This document shows positions 8,045 to 17,149 of a stretch of 64,000 nt of DNA, piece after piece. The position numbers were made by a program, and so were the translations under genes. Source of the DNA: Actinomycetes bacterium (GTDB taxonomy: Bacteria; Actinomycetota; Thermoleophilia; Solirubrobacterales; JACPNS01); assembly GCA_023404495.1 (NCBI GenBank), contig JAEYBE010000058.1:20770-84769 (forward strand), written 5' to 3'. The notes under the pieces were generated by a model, which had not been told where the DNA came from, ran no database searches, and saw nothing but the letters and a program-made list of their open reading frames with translations. How positions within the stretch are numbered: the first letter of the stretch is position 1; each line of letters opens with the position of its first letter.

Positions 8045-9214
8045 TTATGCCTCCACTTCGGTGGTGGGTTCCTCGGCCGGAGCCGGCGGCGCGAAGGACT
8101 CGACGTCCTTCTTGAGCTTGCCGTCGTGCGTCAGGCACGCGCCGTCGAGGATCTCGTCGGAGAAGTCGATGTTCTTGGCGCCCTCCTCGGCAATCATCAG
8201 CTCGAGCAGGTTGGAGACGTTCTTGGCGTAGAGCTGGCTGGCGTGCAGCGGCATCGCCGCGGCCAGGTTCTTCGGACCGATCACCTTGACGCCGCTCTCG
8301 ATCACGGTCTCGCCGGCCTGCGTGACTTCGCAGTTGCCGCCGGTCTCGGCGGCGAGGTCGACGATCACGCTGCCGGGCGCCATCTGGGCCACCACGTCGC
8401 GCGGGATCAGCTTGGGCGCCGGGCGACCGGGGATTGCCGCGGTGGTGATCACGATGTCGGACTCGATCACCGTTGCGCTCATCAGTTCGGTCTGCTTGGC
8501 CTTCTGCTCGTCGGTCAGCTCCTTGGCGTAGCCGCCCGATGTCTCGGCGTCTTCGGTGCCAAGGTCGATCTCGACGAACTTCGCACCGAGCGATTCGACC
8601 TGCTCCTTGACGGCCGGACGCACGTCAAAGCCATGGACGATCGCGCCCAGGCGCTTGGCGGTCGCGATGGCCTGCAGGCCCGCGACTCCGGCGCCGATCA
8701 CGAAGACCTTCGCCGGGCGGACGGTGCCGGCCGCTGTGGTCAGCATCGGCAGGAACTTGGGCGACTGGCTGGCGGCGATCAGCACCGCTTCGTAGCCGGC
8801 GACAGTGGCCTGCGAGGAGAGCGAGTCCATGCTCTGCGCACGCGTGGTGCGCGGGATCGACTCCATCGCGAAGGCGGAGATCTTTTTGGCCGCCAGGGCG
8901 CTCGCGAGCGCCTCGTCGGTGAGCGGGTCGAGATACCCGATCAGGATCGAGCCTTCAGGCAGTTGGGCGAGCTCTTCGCTGGTGGGCTTTTGGACCTTGA
9001 CGACCGCGTCGGCGCCGGAAACGGTCGCCGCGAAGTCCTGGGCCAGCTGCGCACCGGCTTCGGTGTACTGAGCGTCCGGGTGGCCGGCAAGTTCGCCCGC
9101 GCCGCTCTGGACAGTCACCGTATTGCCCGTACTTACGAGCTTTTGAATGGTGTCAGGGGTTGCCGCGACGCGCGTTTCGCCGTCGGCCGCCTCCCTTGGA
9201 ACCGCGATTCTCAT
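8045..9214 (-). CDS. pntA1: NAD(P) transhydrogenase subunit alpha part 1 (NAD-binding)
   Basis: 389 residues from the ATG at 9214, which has a GAGG ribosome site. The open frame extends 19 codons further but gives a non-homologous leader. This soluble subunit binds NAD(H) and is related to alanine dehydrogenase. Visible motifs are MRIAVPRE at the start, SSQATVAGYEAVL, the Rossmann GAGVAGLQAIATAKRLGA, and VIVDLAAETGGNCEVT. It is the first gene of the pnt operon. The 237 bp upstream separate it from the divergent protease gene and must hold both promoters. Confidence 0.96.
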   Translation of the reverse strand: MRIAVPREAADGETRVAATPDTIQKLVSTGNTVTVQSGAGELAGHPDAQYTEAGAQLAQDFAATVSGADAVVKVQKPTSEELAQLPEGSILIGYLDPLTDEALASALAAKKISAFAMESIPRTTRAQSMDSLSSQATVAGYEAVLIAASQSPKFLPMLTTAAGTVRPAKVFVIGAGVAGLQAIATAKRLGAIVHGFDVRPAVKEQVESLGAKFVEIDLGTEDAETSGGYAKELTDEQKAKQTELMSATVIESDIVITTAAIPGRPAPKLIPRDVVAQMAPGSVIVDLAAETGGNCEVTQAGETVIESGVKVIGPKNLAAAMPLHASQLYAKNVSNLLELMIAEEGAKNIDFSDEILDGACLTHDGKLKKDVESFAPPAPAEEPTTEVEA

Positions 9215-9451
9215 CGAATACCTCGTCGGAATGCGTGGTGGATGGGGTGGAACGGAAAAGTCAGCGCGCAAGGGTAGCCGACAAGACGGGTCGGAATAGG
9301 GAAAACAGGGGGGCGAATGCTTCGCGCTGGCGACGGGTTAAAGAGTGTGATCGTTGCGCGAGGTGTCCGAGGGTCGAACGAAAGTTGATTTTTGCGCCTC
9401 AAGGCTAAAGATTTCGGCGACGATGAACTGTGTAGGTGCGCCCGCAAACGG

Positions 9452-11350
9452 ATGAATGAATTGACGCAGAGATTGGGGACTCGGGCCTCGGCAAGGCTAA
9501 GCGCGATAGCGGTGCTTGCGCTCTGCTGCGCCGTTTTTTCGCTGTTGGTTGCGGCCTGCCGCGCTGATGCCGCGGGCAGCCCGGACTTTCGCCGCTTCGT
9601 GACGATCAAGTTCGACTCGTCGGCGAGCGCATCCGATCGCTCGGCCGCGCGCGAGGAGGTGGGTGCTCAGATCGAAACAACCTTGCTCGGCCCGCGGCTG
9701 CAACAGGTCTCGCTGCCGCAGGGTCATTCGAGCGCCGCTGCTGCCGAGGTGCTGGGCGCCAACGCGGACGTCGAGTACGCGGTGCCCTCCGGCACCTGGA
9801 CTCCTGACGACGCGCCCGAACCGTTCTTCAACGATCCATTTCTCGTCAAGCAGTGGGCGCTCAGCAACACCGGACAGGTGTTCATGACGCGGTTTGTCTC
9901 CGGGCAGTTTGAGCAGGTCAGCGGGACGCCCGGCGCCGATATCGGGGCGCCGGCGGGCTGGGCCGCGATCGACCAGGGCGCGCTCGCCCGCGAGCGGATC
10001 GGCGTGATCGACACCGGCGTCGCCTACGAGCACCCGGACCTTGAGGACAACATGGTCGAGGGCCAGGACTTCTACGACGGCGACCGCGATCCGCGCGATC
10101 CCAACGGCCACGGAACGCACGTCGCTTCGATCGCCGCCGGTGTCGCCGGCAACGGGATCGGCACGGCCGGCGTCGACCCGTGGGGGCGCGTGATGCCGCT
10201 GCGCGCGGCCGATCGCTACGGCAACTTCTCCTGGGCGGCGATTGAGCAGGCGGTGGTTTACGGACTCGACGCGGGCGTGCGGGTCTTCAACGGGAGCTTC
10301 GGCGGCGCCGACAACGATCCGGCCTTTGAGGAGATCATCCGCGAGCACCCCGAAGCGCTGTTTGTTTTCTCGGCCGGCAATGGCGGCAGCGACGGCGTGG
10401 GCGACAACCACGATGCGGCCGCCGGCACCTCGCATCGCTACCCATGCGACATCGGTCTGCAGAACGTGATCTGTGTGGGGGCTTCCGACTGGCGCGACTC
10501 GATGACTGGCTTTTCAGACTTCGGCGTGAACTCGGTCGACTTGCTGGCACCCGGCGCGAGCATCTACGCAGCCAAGCCCTGCACGACCCCGGCGACAAGC
10601 GCCGAGGATCAGGGCGAGTGCCCGTACAACCCCGATGACCCGACTGCCCCAGTTGGACTGGGCGGCGGGCCCTTCGCCTTCCAGCTGCTCTCGGGCACCT
10701 CGATGTCGGCGCCGGCCGTCGCGGGTGCTGTCTCGCTGATCTGGGAGAAGTGTCCGCAGTTGATGCCCTCGCAGGTCAAATCGGCGGTGTTGACCACGGT
10801 CGACCCGCTGGCCGCCGCGAGCACAAAGGTTGCCTACGGCGGGCGCCTGGACGTCGGCAATGCGACCGCGGCGGTCTCGCCCTGCCCGGCGAAATCCGAT
10901 GGCACCGACTGGCCGACGCCACCGACCCAGCCGACCGATCCCGGCGGCGATGGCGGGGACTCCGGCGGGGGCGGTAACCCGATCACGCCTCCGGCGCAGC
11001 CGCCGAAGAACAGCACCCTGCGCTTTCAGATCATCCGCCCGACTGCCGCGAAGCTGACCAGAAAGCGCATCGTCAAGTTCAAGCTGCGCTGCGATGAGGT
11101 GTGCTCGGCGGCGCTCACCGCGCAGGCCGTGGCCAAGCGTGTTGCCTTGAAGAAGACCAAGGCGGCCCTGGGGCGCGGCGCGCCCGGTACGCGCACGGTG
11201 TCGGTCAAGCTCTCGAGCGCGACGGCGCGCAAGGTGCGCGCGCTGCTGGCCGCGCGGACCGCGGTGCGCCTGAAGATTTCGATCGTCGTGACTGACAGTG
11301 CGGGGATTTCCAGCGAGCCGCTGACCTTCAGCATCAAGCTCGCGCGCTGA
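9452..11350 (+). CDS. secreted subtilisin-like serine protease (S8)
   Basis: 632 residues from the ATG at 9452, chosen because it gives a proper signal peptide (LSAIAVLALCCAVFSLLVAA). A propeptide follows (about 45-110), then the peptidase S8 domain. The catalytic triad is D187 in IDTGVAYEHPDL, H220 in NGHGTHVASIAAG, and S417 in SGTSMSAPAVAGA. The catalytic Asn region is visible as FSAGNGG. After a Gly/Pro linker (about 500-525) comes a basic beta-rich tail of about 105 residues, often seen in secreted Thermoleophilia proteins. The role is extracellular protein degradation. It appears monocistronic. Confidence 0.94.
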   Translation: MNELTQRLGTRASARLSAIAVLALCCAVFSLLVAACRADAAGSPDFRRFVTIKFDSSASASDRSAAREEVGAQIETTLLGPRLQQVSLPQGHSSAAAAEVLGANADVEYAVPSGTWTPDDAPEPFFNDPFLVKQWALSNTGQVFMTRFVSGQFEQVSGTPGADIGAPAGWAAIDQGALARERIGVIDTGVAYEHPDLEDNMVEGQDFYDGDRDPRDPNGHGTHVASIAAGVAGNGIGTAGVDPWGRVMPLRAADRYGNFSWAAIEQAVVYGLDAGVRVFNGSFGGADNDPAFEEIIREHPEALFVFSAGNGGSDGVGDNHDAAAGTSHRYPCDIGLQNVICVGASDWRDSMTGFSDFGVNSVDLLAPGASIYAAKPCTTPATSAEDQGECPYNPDDPTAPVGLGGGPFAFQLLSGTSMSAPAVAGAVSLIWEKCPQLMPSQVKSAVLTTVDPLAAASTKVAYGGRLDVGNATAAVSPCPAKSDGTDWPTPPTQPTDPGGDGGDSGGGGNPITPPAQPPKNSTLRFQIIRPTAAKLTRKRIVKFKLRCDEVCSAALTAQAVAKRVALKKTKAALGRGAPGTRTVSVKLSSATARKVRALLAARTAVRLKISIVVTDSAGISSEPLTFSIKLAR

Positions 11351-11384
11351 AGCCGGCGCCGCCCCGCCGTTAGCATCCGGCGCG

Positions 11385-11918
11385 ATGGGCGAGGTCAACC
11401 TCCCAAACGTTTTGACCGTTCTGCGGATCCTGCTGGTTCCGGTGGTGGTCGCCGGCCTGCTGGCTGAGTCGCCCTCGGGCGATGTGATCGCGGGCGTGGC
11501 CTTTGCCGCCGCCGCGGCGACCGACTGGTTTGACGGCTACTACGCGCGCTCGCGCAACCTGATCACGACGTTCGGCAAGGTGATGGACCCGGTCGCCGAC
11601 AAGCTGCTGATCGTCGGCACGCTGGTGACGCTGAGCGCTTTGGACCGAATGAGCTGGTGGGCGACCGGGCTGGTGCTGGGACGCGAATTTGCGGTGACCG
11701 CGCTGCGCTACCTACGCAAGGAAGACGGCGTGATCAGCGCCTCGCAGTACGGCAAGCTCAAAACGGTGATCCAGAGCTTCGTGCTGCTGATCGTGATCGT
11801 CGCGCAGCCGTCGACTGCGGTGGACGTGCTGGTGTGGATCATGGTTGCGGTGACGCTGATCACCGGCGCTGACTACTTCGTGAACACCAGTCGCCACCTC
11901 GACGAGCCGGAGAGATAG
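11385..11918 (+). CDS. pgsA: CDP-diacylglycerol-glycerol-3-phosphate phosphatidyltransferase
   Basis: 177 residues with four or five membrane helices. It contains the CDP-alcohol phosphotransferase motif D-x2-D-G-x2-A-R-x8-G-x3-D-x3-D, seen as TDWFDGYYARSRN followed by FGKVMDPVADKLL. The N-terminal NLPNVLTVLRILLVPVV is typical of PgsA, which makes phosphatidylglycerol phosphate from CDP-diacylglycerol and glycerol-3-phosphate. Other CDP-alcohol transferases share the motif, but length and N-terminus fit PgsA best. It lies 34 bp after the protease gene. Confidence 0.92.
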   Translation: MGEVNLPNVLTVLRILLVPVVVAGLLAESPSGDVIAGVAFAAAAATDWFDGYYARSRNLITTFGKVMDPVADKLLIVGTLVTLSALDRMSWWATGLVLGREFAVTALRYLRKEDGVISASQYGKLKTVIQSFVLLIVIVAQPSTAVDVLVWIMVAVTLITGADYFVNTSRHLDEPER

Positions 11919-11942
11919 GGCTTGGAGGGCCACCGCGTAGGT

Positions 11943-12005
11943 AAGCGGTAAATCGTCCATGCCCTCTGCTTCAGGCAGAGGGCATGGAGTAAATCGGGCT
12001 TGGAA
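11943..12005. repeat. covarying hairpin repeat, copy 1
   Basis: A 13 bp perfect stem (11957-11969 with 11975-11987) closes a 5-base loop TTCAG. The stem is flanked by AAGCGGTAAATC on the left and GTAAATCGGGCTTG on the right. The same flanks and stem architecture recur at 15931 and 16087 in the same orientation. It lies between the convergent pgsA and folE2 genes. Confidence 0.85.
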
Positions 12006-12096
12006 CCGCGCTCGCGCGTTAGCGGGCTAGGCGGGAGCTGTCGGCGCGCCGGCGCTTTGGCGGCTGTCGCGGGGGCGACGCTGGGGGGATGGTGCC

Positions 12097-13113
12097 TCAG
12101 CGCGGGTCGAGCCACTCACGCAGCGTGAGGTGGCGGGCGGCGTCTGGCGTCTCACCGCGCAGCTCCGCGGCGACCTCGGCGATCAAGCCGTAGCGCTCGG
12201 CGACCACGTTGTGCTGGTGGATCGTCTCAAGGTTCTCCTGTCGCGCGAAGACGAAGGCCTCTGGCCCGAGCGCGTCGCCGAACTCGGCGGCGACGCCGGC
12301 GATCATTTCGCGCACGCAGTCTTCGACAAAGCGCGGGCGGCGGTGGGCCTTCTCGACGACCTCGACCTCGTCTGAGCGCTTCATCAGCTCGTAGATCTCT
12401 GAGCTCATCGAGCTCTCGGCGATCTCCAGCAGCTTGGCTGCCTCGATCGCGCCTTCCCAGTCCTCCGGGCAGCCAACGTGCAGGGTGGCCAGGCCGCGCT
12501 GATTGTGCGTCGCCACCGGCACGGCCTCAAAGATCTCGCCGATCTGCTCCTCGTCAAAGCCCTTCTCGGAAAGTCGCGCGTGCGAGCGCTCTGCCACCAG
12601 GTCCTGCGCGCAGGGGCAGGCGGTCATGCCTTGGGCCTGCACGCCGACCAGCTGCCGGGTGCCGCGCGAGGAGGCGACGGCAGTGCCGAACATCGTGTAG
12701 ATCTCCTGCGTCTGAACGCCGCTGACGGGGGCCGGCTTGTACTCGGGGTAGCGGGCCTCGATCGAGACCTCGGCGCGGGCGCCGCCCTGACGCTCGCGGA
12801 TGATCTCGGCGATCTGCCCGGCCAGCACCTCGGCGCGCAGCGAAGCGCCGCCGACCACGACTTCGCCGATCGCCTCATTTACGACCTCTTCAAAGCGCGA
12901 CATGTGCACGCCCTTCTGGGCGGCGGCAAGGTCGACGAAGCAGTCGAGCTTGGCGTGGAAGAAGTTCTGATCGGCGCCCTCGCCGATGCGGACGATCTTC
13001 TCCACGTTGGTGACGCCGACGCGCGAAAGCGTGGCCGTCACGCGGGGCTGTTCGGACTGCACGTCGCGCCGCGGCGCGGTCTTGTCGAATGGGGTCTCGG
13101 TGCTCGTGCCCAT
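12097..13113 (-). CDS. folE2: GTP cyclohydrolase, FolE2/MptA type
   Basis: 338 residues. The COG1469 family opens the GTP ring to start folate (or archaeal methanopterin) synthesis and is unrelated in sequence to FolE. Signatures are [20 protein letters not shown] at the N-terminus, the metal-binding cysteine region GMTACPCAQ (C166, C168), HNQRG, and [12 protein letters not shown] near the end. The protein is closest in style to the Fe- or Zn-dependent MptA/FolE2 enzymes. It is transcribed alone, divergent from the sigma factor gene. The 171 bp between them (13114-13284) hold both promoters; I see no further element there. Confidence 0.93.
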   Translation of the reverse strand: MGTSTETPFDKTAPRRDVQSEQPRVTATLSRVGVTNVEKIVRIGEGADQNFFHAKLDCFVDLAAAQKGVHMSRFEEVVNEAIGEVVVGGASLRAEVLAGQIAEIIRERQGGARAEVSIEARYPEYKPAPVSGVQTQEIYTMFGTAVASSRGTRQLVGVQAQGMTACPCAQDLVAERSHARLSEKGFDEEQIGEIFEAVPVATHNQRGLATLHVGCPEDWEGAIEAAKLLEIAESSMSSEIYELMKRSDEVEVVEKAHRRPRFVEDCVREMIAGVAAEFGDALGPEAFVFARQENLETIHQHNVVAERYGLIAEVAAELRGETPDAARHLTLREWLDPR

Positions 13114-13284
13114 GGGCCGACTGTAGCGACAAATGTGCCGATTTCCAGCACCCTTTGGAGCCCAGATTCGGTGGCGATTTCAAGTGCTACGTTTCGATCT
13201 CCGGCAGGCTTCTGCCCTGCCCGGCGGCAAAAGGTTTCCGGGGAGGAAGCCGATAGCCAGAACAACTCTTCAAGGCGGGACGCG

Positions 13285-14469
13285 ATGACGGATTCGGAGA
13301 AGGACAAGGTGTCGGACGTGGCTCCCGAAGCCAAGGGTGCCGACACGCCCGAATTCACGGCGCCAGAGGACGATTCAGCAGAGTCGAGCTCGTCGATCGC
13401 CGGCATCGACGACCTGATCACCGCCGGCCGCGACCGCGGCTTTGTCTCGATCGAGGAGATCGAGCAGCAGATCGACGCCGATCTCACGCCCGAGCAGATC
13501 CAAGAGCTGCGCACCGATCTGACCGAGCAGGGCATCGACCTGGTCGGCAGCGCCGACGAAGGCCCGACCGAGACCGAAGCCGAGAAGAAGGCAGCCGTAC
13601 CACGTGCCAAGAAATCGTCGGCGGCGGTGGAAGAGGTCGCTACCGATGCTTCTGTTGACAGCTTGCGCCTTTACCTGCGCTCGATCGGCCGTGTCGACTT
13701 GCTGACGGCCGAGCAGGAGGTCGAGCTGGCCAAGCGCATCGAGCGCGGCGACGATGCGGCCAAGCAGCACATGGTCGAGGCCAACTTGCGGCTTGTTGTC
13801 AGTATCGCCAAGAACCACGTTGGCCGCGGGCTCACGCTGCTGGATCTGATCCAGGAGGGCTCGCTGGGCCTGATCCGCGCGGTCGAGAAGTTCGACTACC
13901 GCCGCGGCTACAAGTTCTCTACTTACGCGACCTGGTGGATCCGCCAAGCGGTCAGCCGCGCGGTCGCCGACAAGGCCCGCACGATCAGGATTCCTGTGCA
14001 CATGGTCGAGCGGCTCAACACGATCACCAACATGGAGCGCCAGTTGGTGCAGAAACTGGGCCGCGAGCCCGAGCCGCATGAGATCGCCTCTGAGCTCAAG
14101 TGGCCGGTCGCTGAGGTGCGCGAGCTGATGCGCTTCTCGCAGCAGCCGGTGAGCCTCGAGAAGTCGGTCGGCGACCAAGAGGATTCAGAGTTGATCGACT
14201 TGGTTGAAGACAAGACCGCGGAGTCGCCGGATGAAGCCGCCGCGGAGTCGATCCAGCGCGAGACCGTCTGGCGCGCGCTTTCAATGCTTTCTGACCGCGA
14301 TCGCAAGGTGATCGAGATGCGTTACGGACTCGATGGCCGCAAGCCGGCGACGCTGGACGAGGTCGCGCAGGAGCTGGGGCTAACCCGAGAGCGCGTGCGC
14401 CAGATCGAGCACAGCTCGCTCAAGCAGCTAAAGCGCCTGCCTGAGGCGATCGCGCTGCGCAACGGTTAG
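13285..14469 (+). CDS. rpoD: principal RNA polymerase sigma factor (sigma-70, RpoD/SigA)
   Basis: 394 residues from the ATG at 13285; the far longer open frame upstream reads antisense to folE2. The N-terminal ~120 residues hold a region-1.1-like segment ([21 protein letters not shown]) and an acidic linker. The core then shows region 1.2 ([24 protein letters not shown]), region 2 ([45 protein letters not shown]), region 3 and region 4 ([16 protein letters not shown]). Near-identity in region 2 marks a primary sigma factor. A tight 9 bp gap joins it to pdxH. Confidence 0.96.
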   Translation: MTDSEKDKVSDVAPEAKGADTPEFTAPEDDSAESSSSIAGIDDLITAGRDRGFVSIEEIEQQIDADLTPEQIQELRTDLTEQGIDLVGSADEGPTETEAEKKAAVPRAKKSSAAVEEVATDASVDSLRLYLRSIGRVDLLTAEQEVELAKRIERGDDAAKQHMVEANLRLVVSIAKNHVGRGLTLLDLIQEGSLGLIRAVEKFDYRRGYKFSTYATWWIRQAVSRAVADKARTIRIPVHMVERLNTITNMERQLVQKLGREPEPHEIASELKWPVAEVRELMRFSQQPVSLEKSVGDQEDSELIDLVEDKTAESPDEAAAESIQRETVWRALSMLSDRDRKVIEMRYGLDGRKPATLDEVAQELGLTRERVRQIEHSSLKQLKRLPEAIALRNG

Positions 14470-14478
14470 GGGCTGGCG

Positions 14479-15123
14479 ATGGACGTCTCACGCGTCTCGC
14501 TCGCCTCGCTGACCAGCACTACCCAGCTGGACCTGCCCGAGTTCCAGGTCCCGCCGGCAGATCCGTTTTCGCTGGCCGCCGAGTGGATCGCGCGGGCGAT
14601 CGACATAGGCGTGCGCGAGCCGGGCAGCGTGGCGCTTGCGACCGCGGATTCATCCGGGCGGCCGTCGACGCGCTTCGTGCTGCTCAAGGGATTCGACTCG
14701 CGCGGGCTGTTGTTCGTGAGTCAGACCACAAGTCGCAAGGGCCAGGACATCGCTTCCAATCCGCAGGCGAGCGCGAGCTTCTACTGGCAGGAGCTGCGCC
14801 TGCAGCTGCACATCGCGGGGAGCGTCGCGGCGATCCCGCCGGAGGAGTCCGATGAGATCTTCGCGGCGCGGCCGATCTCGAGCCGCGCGGTGTCGTCTGT
14901 CTCGCGACAGGGGCAGGAACTGCTGGACGAGAACGTCCTGAACAAGGAGATCAGCGACCTGATCTCGCGCGGCCCGCGGCTCGAGCGCCCAGACCGCTGG
15001 ACCGGCTACCGGATCAGCCCGGAGCGATTTGAGTTCTGGCAGGGCGGCGAGAGCCGGCTGCACCGCCGGCTCGAGTACACGCTGAGCGAAGAGGGTTGGA
15101 GCTGGCGGCGGTTGCAGCCGTAG
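14479..15123 (+). CDS. pdxH: pyridoxamine/pyridoxine 5'-phosphate oxidase
   Basis: 214 residues, the usual PdxH length. It oxidises pyridoxine or pyridoxamine phosphate to pyridoxal 5'-phosphate with FMN. Seen are ATADSSGRPSTRFVLLKGFD, which is the FMN/phosphate contact region, SRKGQDIASNPQASASFYW, and the signature P-x-R-W-x-GYRI-x-P followed by FEFWQGGESRLHRRLEY. It begins 9 bp after rpoD and ends convergent with the PH-domain gene, 16 bp away. A PhzG-like role is possible but less likely. Confidence 0.9.
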   Translation: MDVSRVSLASLTSTTQLDLPEFQVPPADPFSLAAEWIARAIDIGVREPGSVALATADSSGRPSTRFVLLKGFDSRGLLFVSQTTSRKGQDIASNPQASASFYWQELRLQLHIAGSVAAIPPEESDEIFAARPISSRAVSSVSRQGQELLDENVLNKEISDLISRGPRLERPDRWTGYRISPERFEFWQGGESRLHRRLEYTLSEEGWSWRRLQP

Positions 15124-15139
15124 CCTGAGTTGTAACCAG

Positions 15140-15661
15140 CTAGGCGTCTGCCGGCAGTTGCTGGCGGATCAGGGTTTCGACGCGGGCTGCGCCCTCGATG
15201 TTGAATAGGACGACTGAGCCGATGACGATTGTGCCGCGGCCTTCGTATTCGGGCCGGACGCGCAGGCGGGGGGAGTCGGCGAAGGCGGCGATACGGATGT
15301 CGCGAGCGGTGCCGTTGCGCGCGCGAGCGCGAATCACTCGCTTGTCGGTGAGCGCGTAGACGGTCGAGAGGGCCAGGCGACGTCGGCGGATGATGTGGCC
15401 GATCACCATGCGCCAGGCGACCCAGAGGCCGACGGCGGCAAGGATCGGCCAGATCCATGAACCTGTGCCGCCGGTGACGCCCTTGAGAGCGACAAAGAAT
15501 CCGGCGAAGGAGACGATCCCGAGGACGATCCCCAGCGGGATCAGCCAGTAGTCGATCCGCATAAGCAGGCGATCAGCTGAGGGCGCGCCGGACCAGATCA
15601 GCCGCTCGCCAGACTCAAGAAGATCGTGCGGGAGTGGCTGCGTTTGCGGCAAGCGTTCCAT
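15140..15661 (-). CDS. bacterial PH-domain (YdbS-like) membrane protein
   Basis: 173 residues. A short soluble start (GERLIWSGAPS) leads into two membrane helices (about 39-61 and 70-87). A C-terminal bacterial pleckstrin-homology-like domain follows, with YALTDKRVIRARARNG, GTIVIGSVVLFNIEGAARVETLI. Proteins with the pattern xYxLTDKRVI belong to the bPH_2/YdbS family; their function is poorly known and may be membrane sensing or protein localisation. It is monocistronic and convergent to pdxH. Confidence 0.8.
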   Translation of the reverse strand: MERLPQTQPLPHDLLESGERLIWSGAPSADRLLMRIDYWLIPLGIVLGIVSFAGFFVALKGVTGGTGSWIWPILAAVGLWVAWRMVIGHIIRRRRLALSTVYALTDKRVIRARARNGTARDIRIAAFADSPRLRVRPEYEGRGTIVIGSVVLFNIEGAARVETLIRQQLPADA

Positions 15662-15783
15662 GGGGCGCTGAGTCGTGCGAGATCGTCGACGCGCAGGGCG
15701 ACGGTCGAGCGGGAGCGATCTCTCGATCGTGACCGAACGACCCGAGCCCGAGCATCGGCGAGCTCGTGCGAGTCAGCGACCCA

Positions 15784-15865
15784 TGGCGGGAGTTGGATTC
15801 GAACCAACGTAGGCAGAGCCAACAGGTTTACAGCCTGTCTCCTTTAACCACTCGGACATCCCGCC
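15784..15865 (-). tRNA. tRNA-Tyr (GTA)
   Basis: 82 nt including the discriminator A. The acceptor stem is GGCGGGA / TCCCGCC, and the D-arm contains GAGTGGTTAAAGG. The anticodon loop CTGTAAA gives anticodon GTA, and the T-arm reads GGTTCGAATCC. The long variable arm makes it a class II tRNA, as bacterial tRNA-Tyr is. CCA is not encoded. Confidence 0.97.
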
Positions 15866-15930
15866 GCGTAGGCCCCGGAGTTTAGTCGCCGCCTCTCGCT
15901 GCCCGCGGCCAGCATCAGCCCCCCGACTTC

Positions 15931-15994
15931 AAGCGGCAAATCTTCCATGCCCTCTGCTTGAGGCAGAGGGCATGGAGCAAATCGGGCTTGAATA
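15931..15994. repeat. covarying hairpin repeat, copy 2
   Basis: The 13 bp perfect stem (15945-15957 with 15963-15975) has the same sequence as copy 1, with loop TTGAG. Flanks are AAGCGGCAAATC on the left and GCAAATCGGGCTTGAATA on the right. It lies in the 296 bp gap between tRNA-Tyr and the HAD gene, which has no other gene. Confidence 0.85.
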
Positions 15995-16086
15995 AGGCGG
16001 AGCGCCGGAGGCATCGCGCGCAGGCGTCGGCCGCAGGTCGGTCGCGCGCCGGGCGCCCGCCAGGCGCGCGCCGGGCCCCCCAATCC

Positions 16087-16150
16087 AAGCGGCAAGTCTT
16101 CCACGGTCTGCGCCTCGAGCGCAGACCGTGGAGCAAATCCGGCTTGAATA
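16087..16150. repeat. covarying hairpin repeat, copy 3
   Basis: The flanks match copies 1 and 2, but the stem (16101-16113 with 16119-16131, loop CTCGA) differs at 5 of 13 positions. Every change is matched on the opposite arm, so pairing stays perfect. It ends 11 bp before the HAD start codon, so it would be in that gene's leader. Confidence 0.85.
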
Positions 16151-16161
16151 GGCTCCGCGCC

Positions 16162-16815
16162 GTGGCTACCTACGAGCTCGTGATTTTCGACTGCGACGGA
16201 GTTCTCGTCGACTCTGAGGCGCTCGGCAATCGCGCGCTGGCTGAGACGCTGACTGCCGTCGGCCTGCCGACCACGCCCGAGGAAGCGCTCGAGGCCTGCA
16301 AAGGCCGGATCCTCGCCGATGTCGTCAAGATCATGGAGCAGCGCAACGGAGGCCCGCTTCCCGACGGCTGGATCCCCGAGTTCGAGGCACTACGCGCGCT
16401 CTACTTCAAAGAGGAGCTCGAAGAGATCTCCGGCGCGCGAGCGGCCGTCGAGGCGGTCAAGGCCGCCGGGATCGATGTCGCGGTCGGCACCCAGGGCAAG
16501 CCCGAAAAGGTCTCCCTGACGCTCGGACTGACCGGCCTGATCGACCTCTTCGACGAGGACGCGATCTTCACGTCATACGGAGTCCCGCGCGGCAAGCCGC
16601 ACCCGGACCTCTATCTCCACGCGGCCGCGCAACGGGGGCACGAGCCGGACCGCTGCGCCGTGATCGAAGACACCGCGCTCGGCGTCACGGCCGGCGTCGC
16701 CGCCGGCATGACCGTCTTCGGCCTCGCCCGCGAGACCCCGCCAGAAGAGATCGAGCAAGCTGGCGGCGCCCCCTTCACCAAATTCAACCAAATAGTTGAT
16801 CAACTGATAAGATGA
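16162..16815 (+). CDS. HAD-superfamily phosphatase/phosphomutase (beta-PGM/Gph-like)
   Basis: 217 residues from the GTG at 16162. Upstream open-frame sequence translates the hairpin repeats and is not credible protein. Motif I is FDCDGVLVDSE (nucleophile Asp and acid Asp), motif II is the Thr in VAVGTQGKP, motif III is the Lys in GKPHPDLYLHAA, and motif IV is VIEDTALGV. A helical cap lies between motifs I and II. The family includes beta-phosphoglucomutase, phosphoglycolate phosphatase and sugar phosphatases; the substrate cannot be read from sequence. It ends 4 bp before the ArsR gene. Confidence 0.9.
   Translation: MATYELVIFDCDGVLVDSEALGNRALAETLTAVGLPTTPEEALEACKGRILADVVKIMEQRNGGPLPDGWIPEFEALRALYFKEELEEISGARAAVEAVKAAGIDVAVGTQGKPEKVSLTLGLTGLIDLFDEDAIFTSYGVPRGKPHPDLYLHAAAQRGHEPDRCAVIEDTALGVTAGVAAGMTVFGLARETPPEEIEQAGGAPFTKFNQIVDQLIR
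16794..16805. promoter_or_regulatory. ArsR operator candidate, perfect 12 bp palindrome
   Basis: AGTTGATCAACT lies 14 bp upstream of the ArsR start, overlapping the last codons of the HAD gene. Related GATCAACT recurs just inside the ArsR coding start (about 16824). Such short palindromes are typical ArsR-family autoregulatory sites. Confidence 0.5.
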
Positions 16816-16819
16816 ATAC

Positions 16820-17149
16820 ATGGCCGATCAACTCAGCAATACGTTTCAGGCGCTGGCCGACCCGACCCGCCGCGCGATCCTTGCGCGCTTGAGCCGAGGC
16901 GAGGCGACCGTCAAAGAACTCGCCGAGCCGTTCGACCTCTCCATCCAGGCGGTCAGCAAGCACGTCAAGGTGCTCGAAGACGCCGGCCTGATCCACAAGG
17001 ACCGTCGCGCGCAGCTGCGCGTATCGAGCATCAAGGGTGCGCCGCTCAAAGACGCCGCCGACTGGTTGCTCGGCTACAGCAGCTTCTTCGATCAAACGCT
17101 CGATCGCCTCGATGCTCACCTCAAGACTCAGAAAGGCAAGAGAAAATGA
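16820..17149 (+). CDS. ArsR-family winged-helix regulator
   Basis: 109 residues of the SmtB/ArsR fold: FQALADPTRRAILARLSRGEATVKELAEPF then the recognition helix IQAVSKHVKVLEDAGLI and wing DRRAQLRVS. There is no Cys or His metal site, so it belongs to the non-metal subgroup that is usually paired with SRPBCC proteins, as here. Its stop overlaps the start of that gene (ATGA). It probably represses the pair through the palindrome in front of it. Confidence 0.92.
   Translation: MADQLSNTFQALADPTRRAILARLSRGEATVKELAEPFDLSIQAVSKHVKVLEDAGLIHKDRRAQLRVSSIKGAPLKDAADWLLGYSSFFDQTLDRLDAHLKTQKGKRK

Noticed and set aside
8030..9277. 415-codon rightward frame opposite pntA1
   Set aside because: Antisense to a clear pntA1; the composition is typical of a shadow frame.
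12478..13284. Long upstream extension of the sigma-factor frame
   Set aside because: It reads antisense through folE2 and gives no sigma-like protein; the ATG at 13285 starts the real gene.
11943..16150. CRISPR array made of the hairpin repeats
   Set aside because: The three copies are kilobases apart or 90 bp apart with unequal spacing, and there is no cas gene.
15958..16161. Upstream extension of the HAD frame
   Set aside because: It translates the hairpin repeats into Arg-rich sequence; the GTG at 16162 gives the standard N-terminus.
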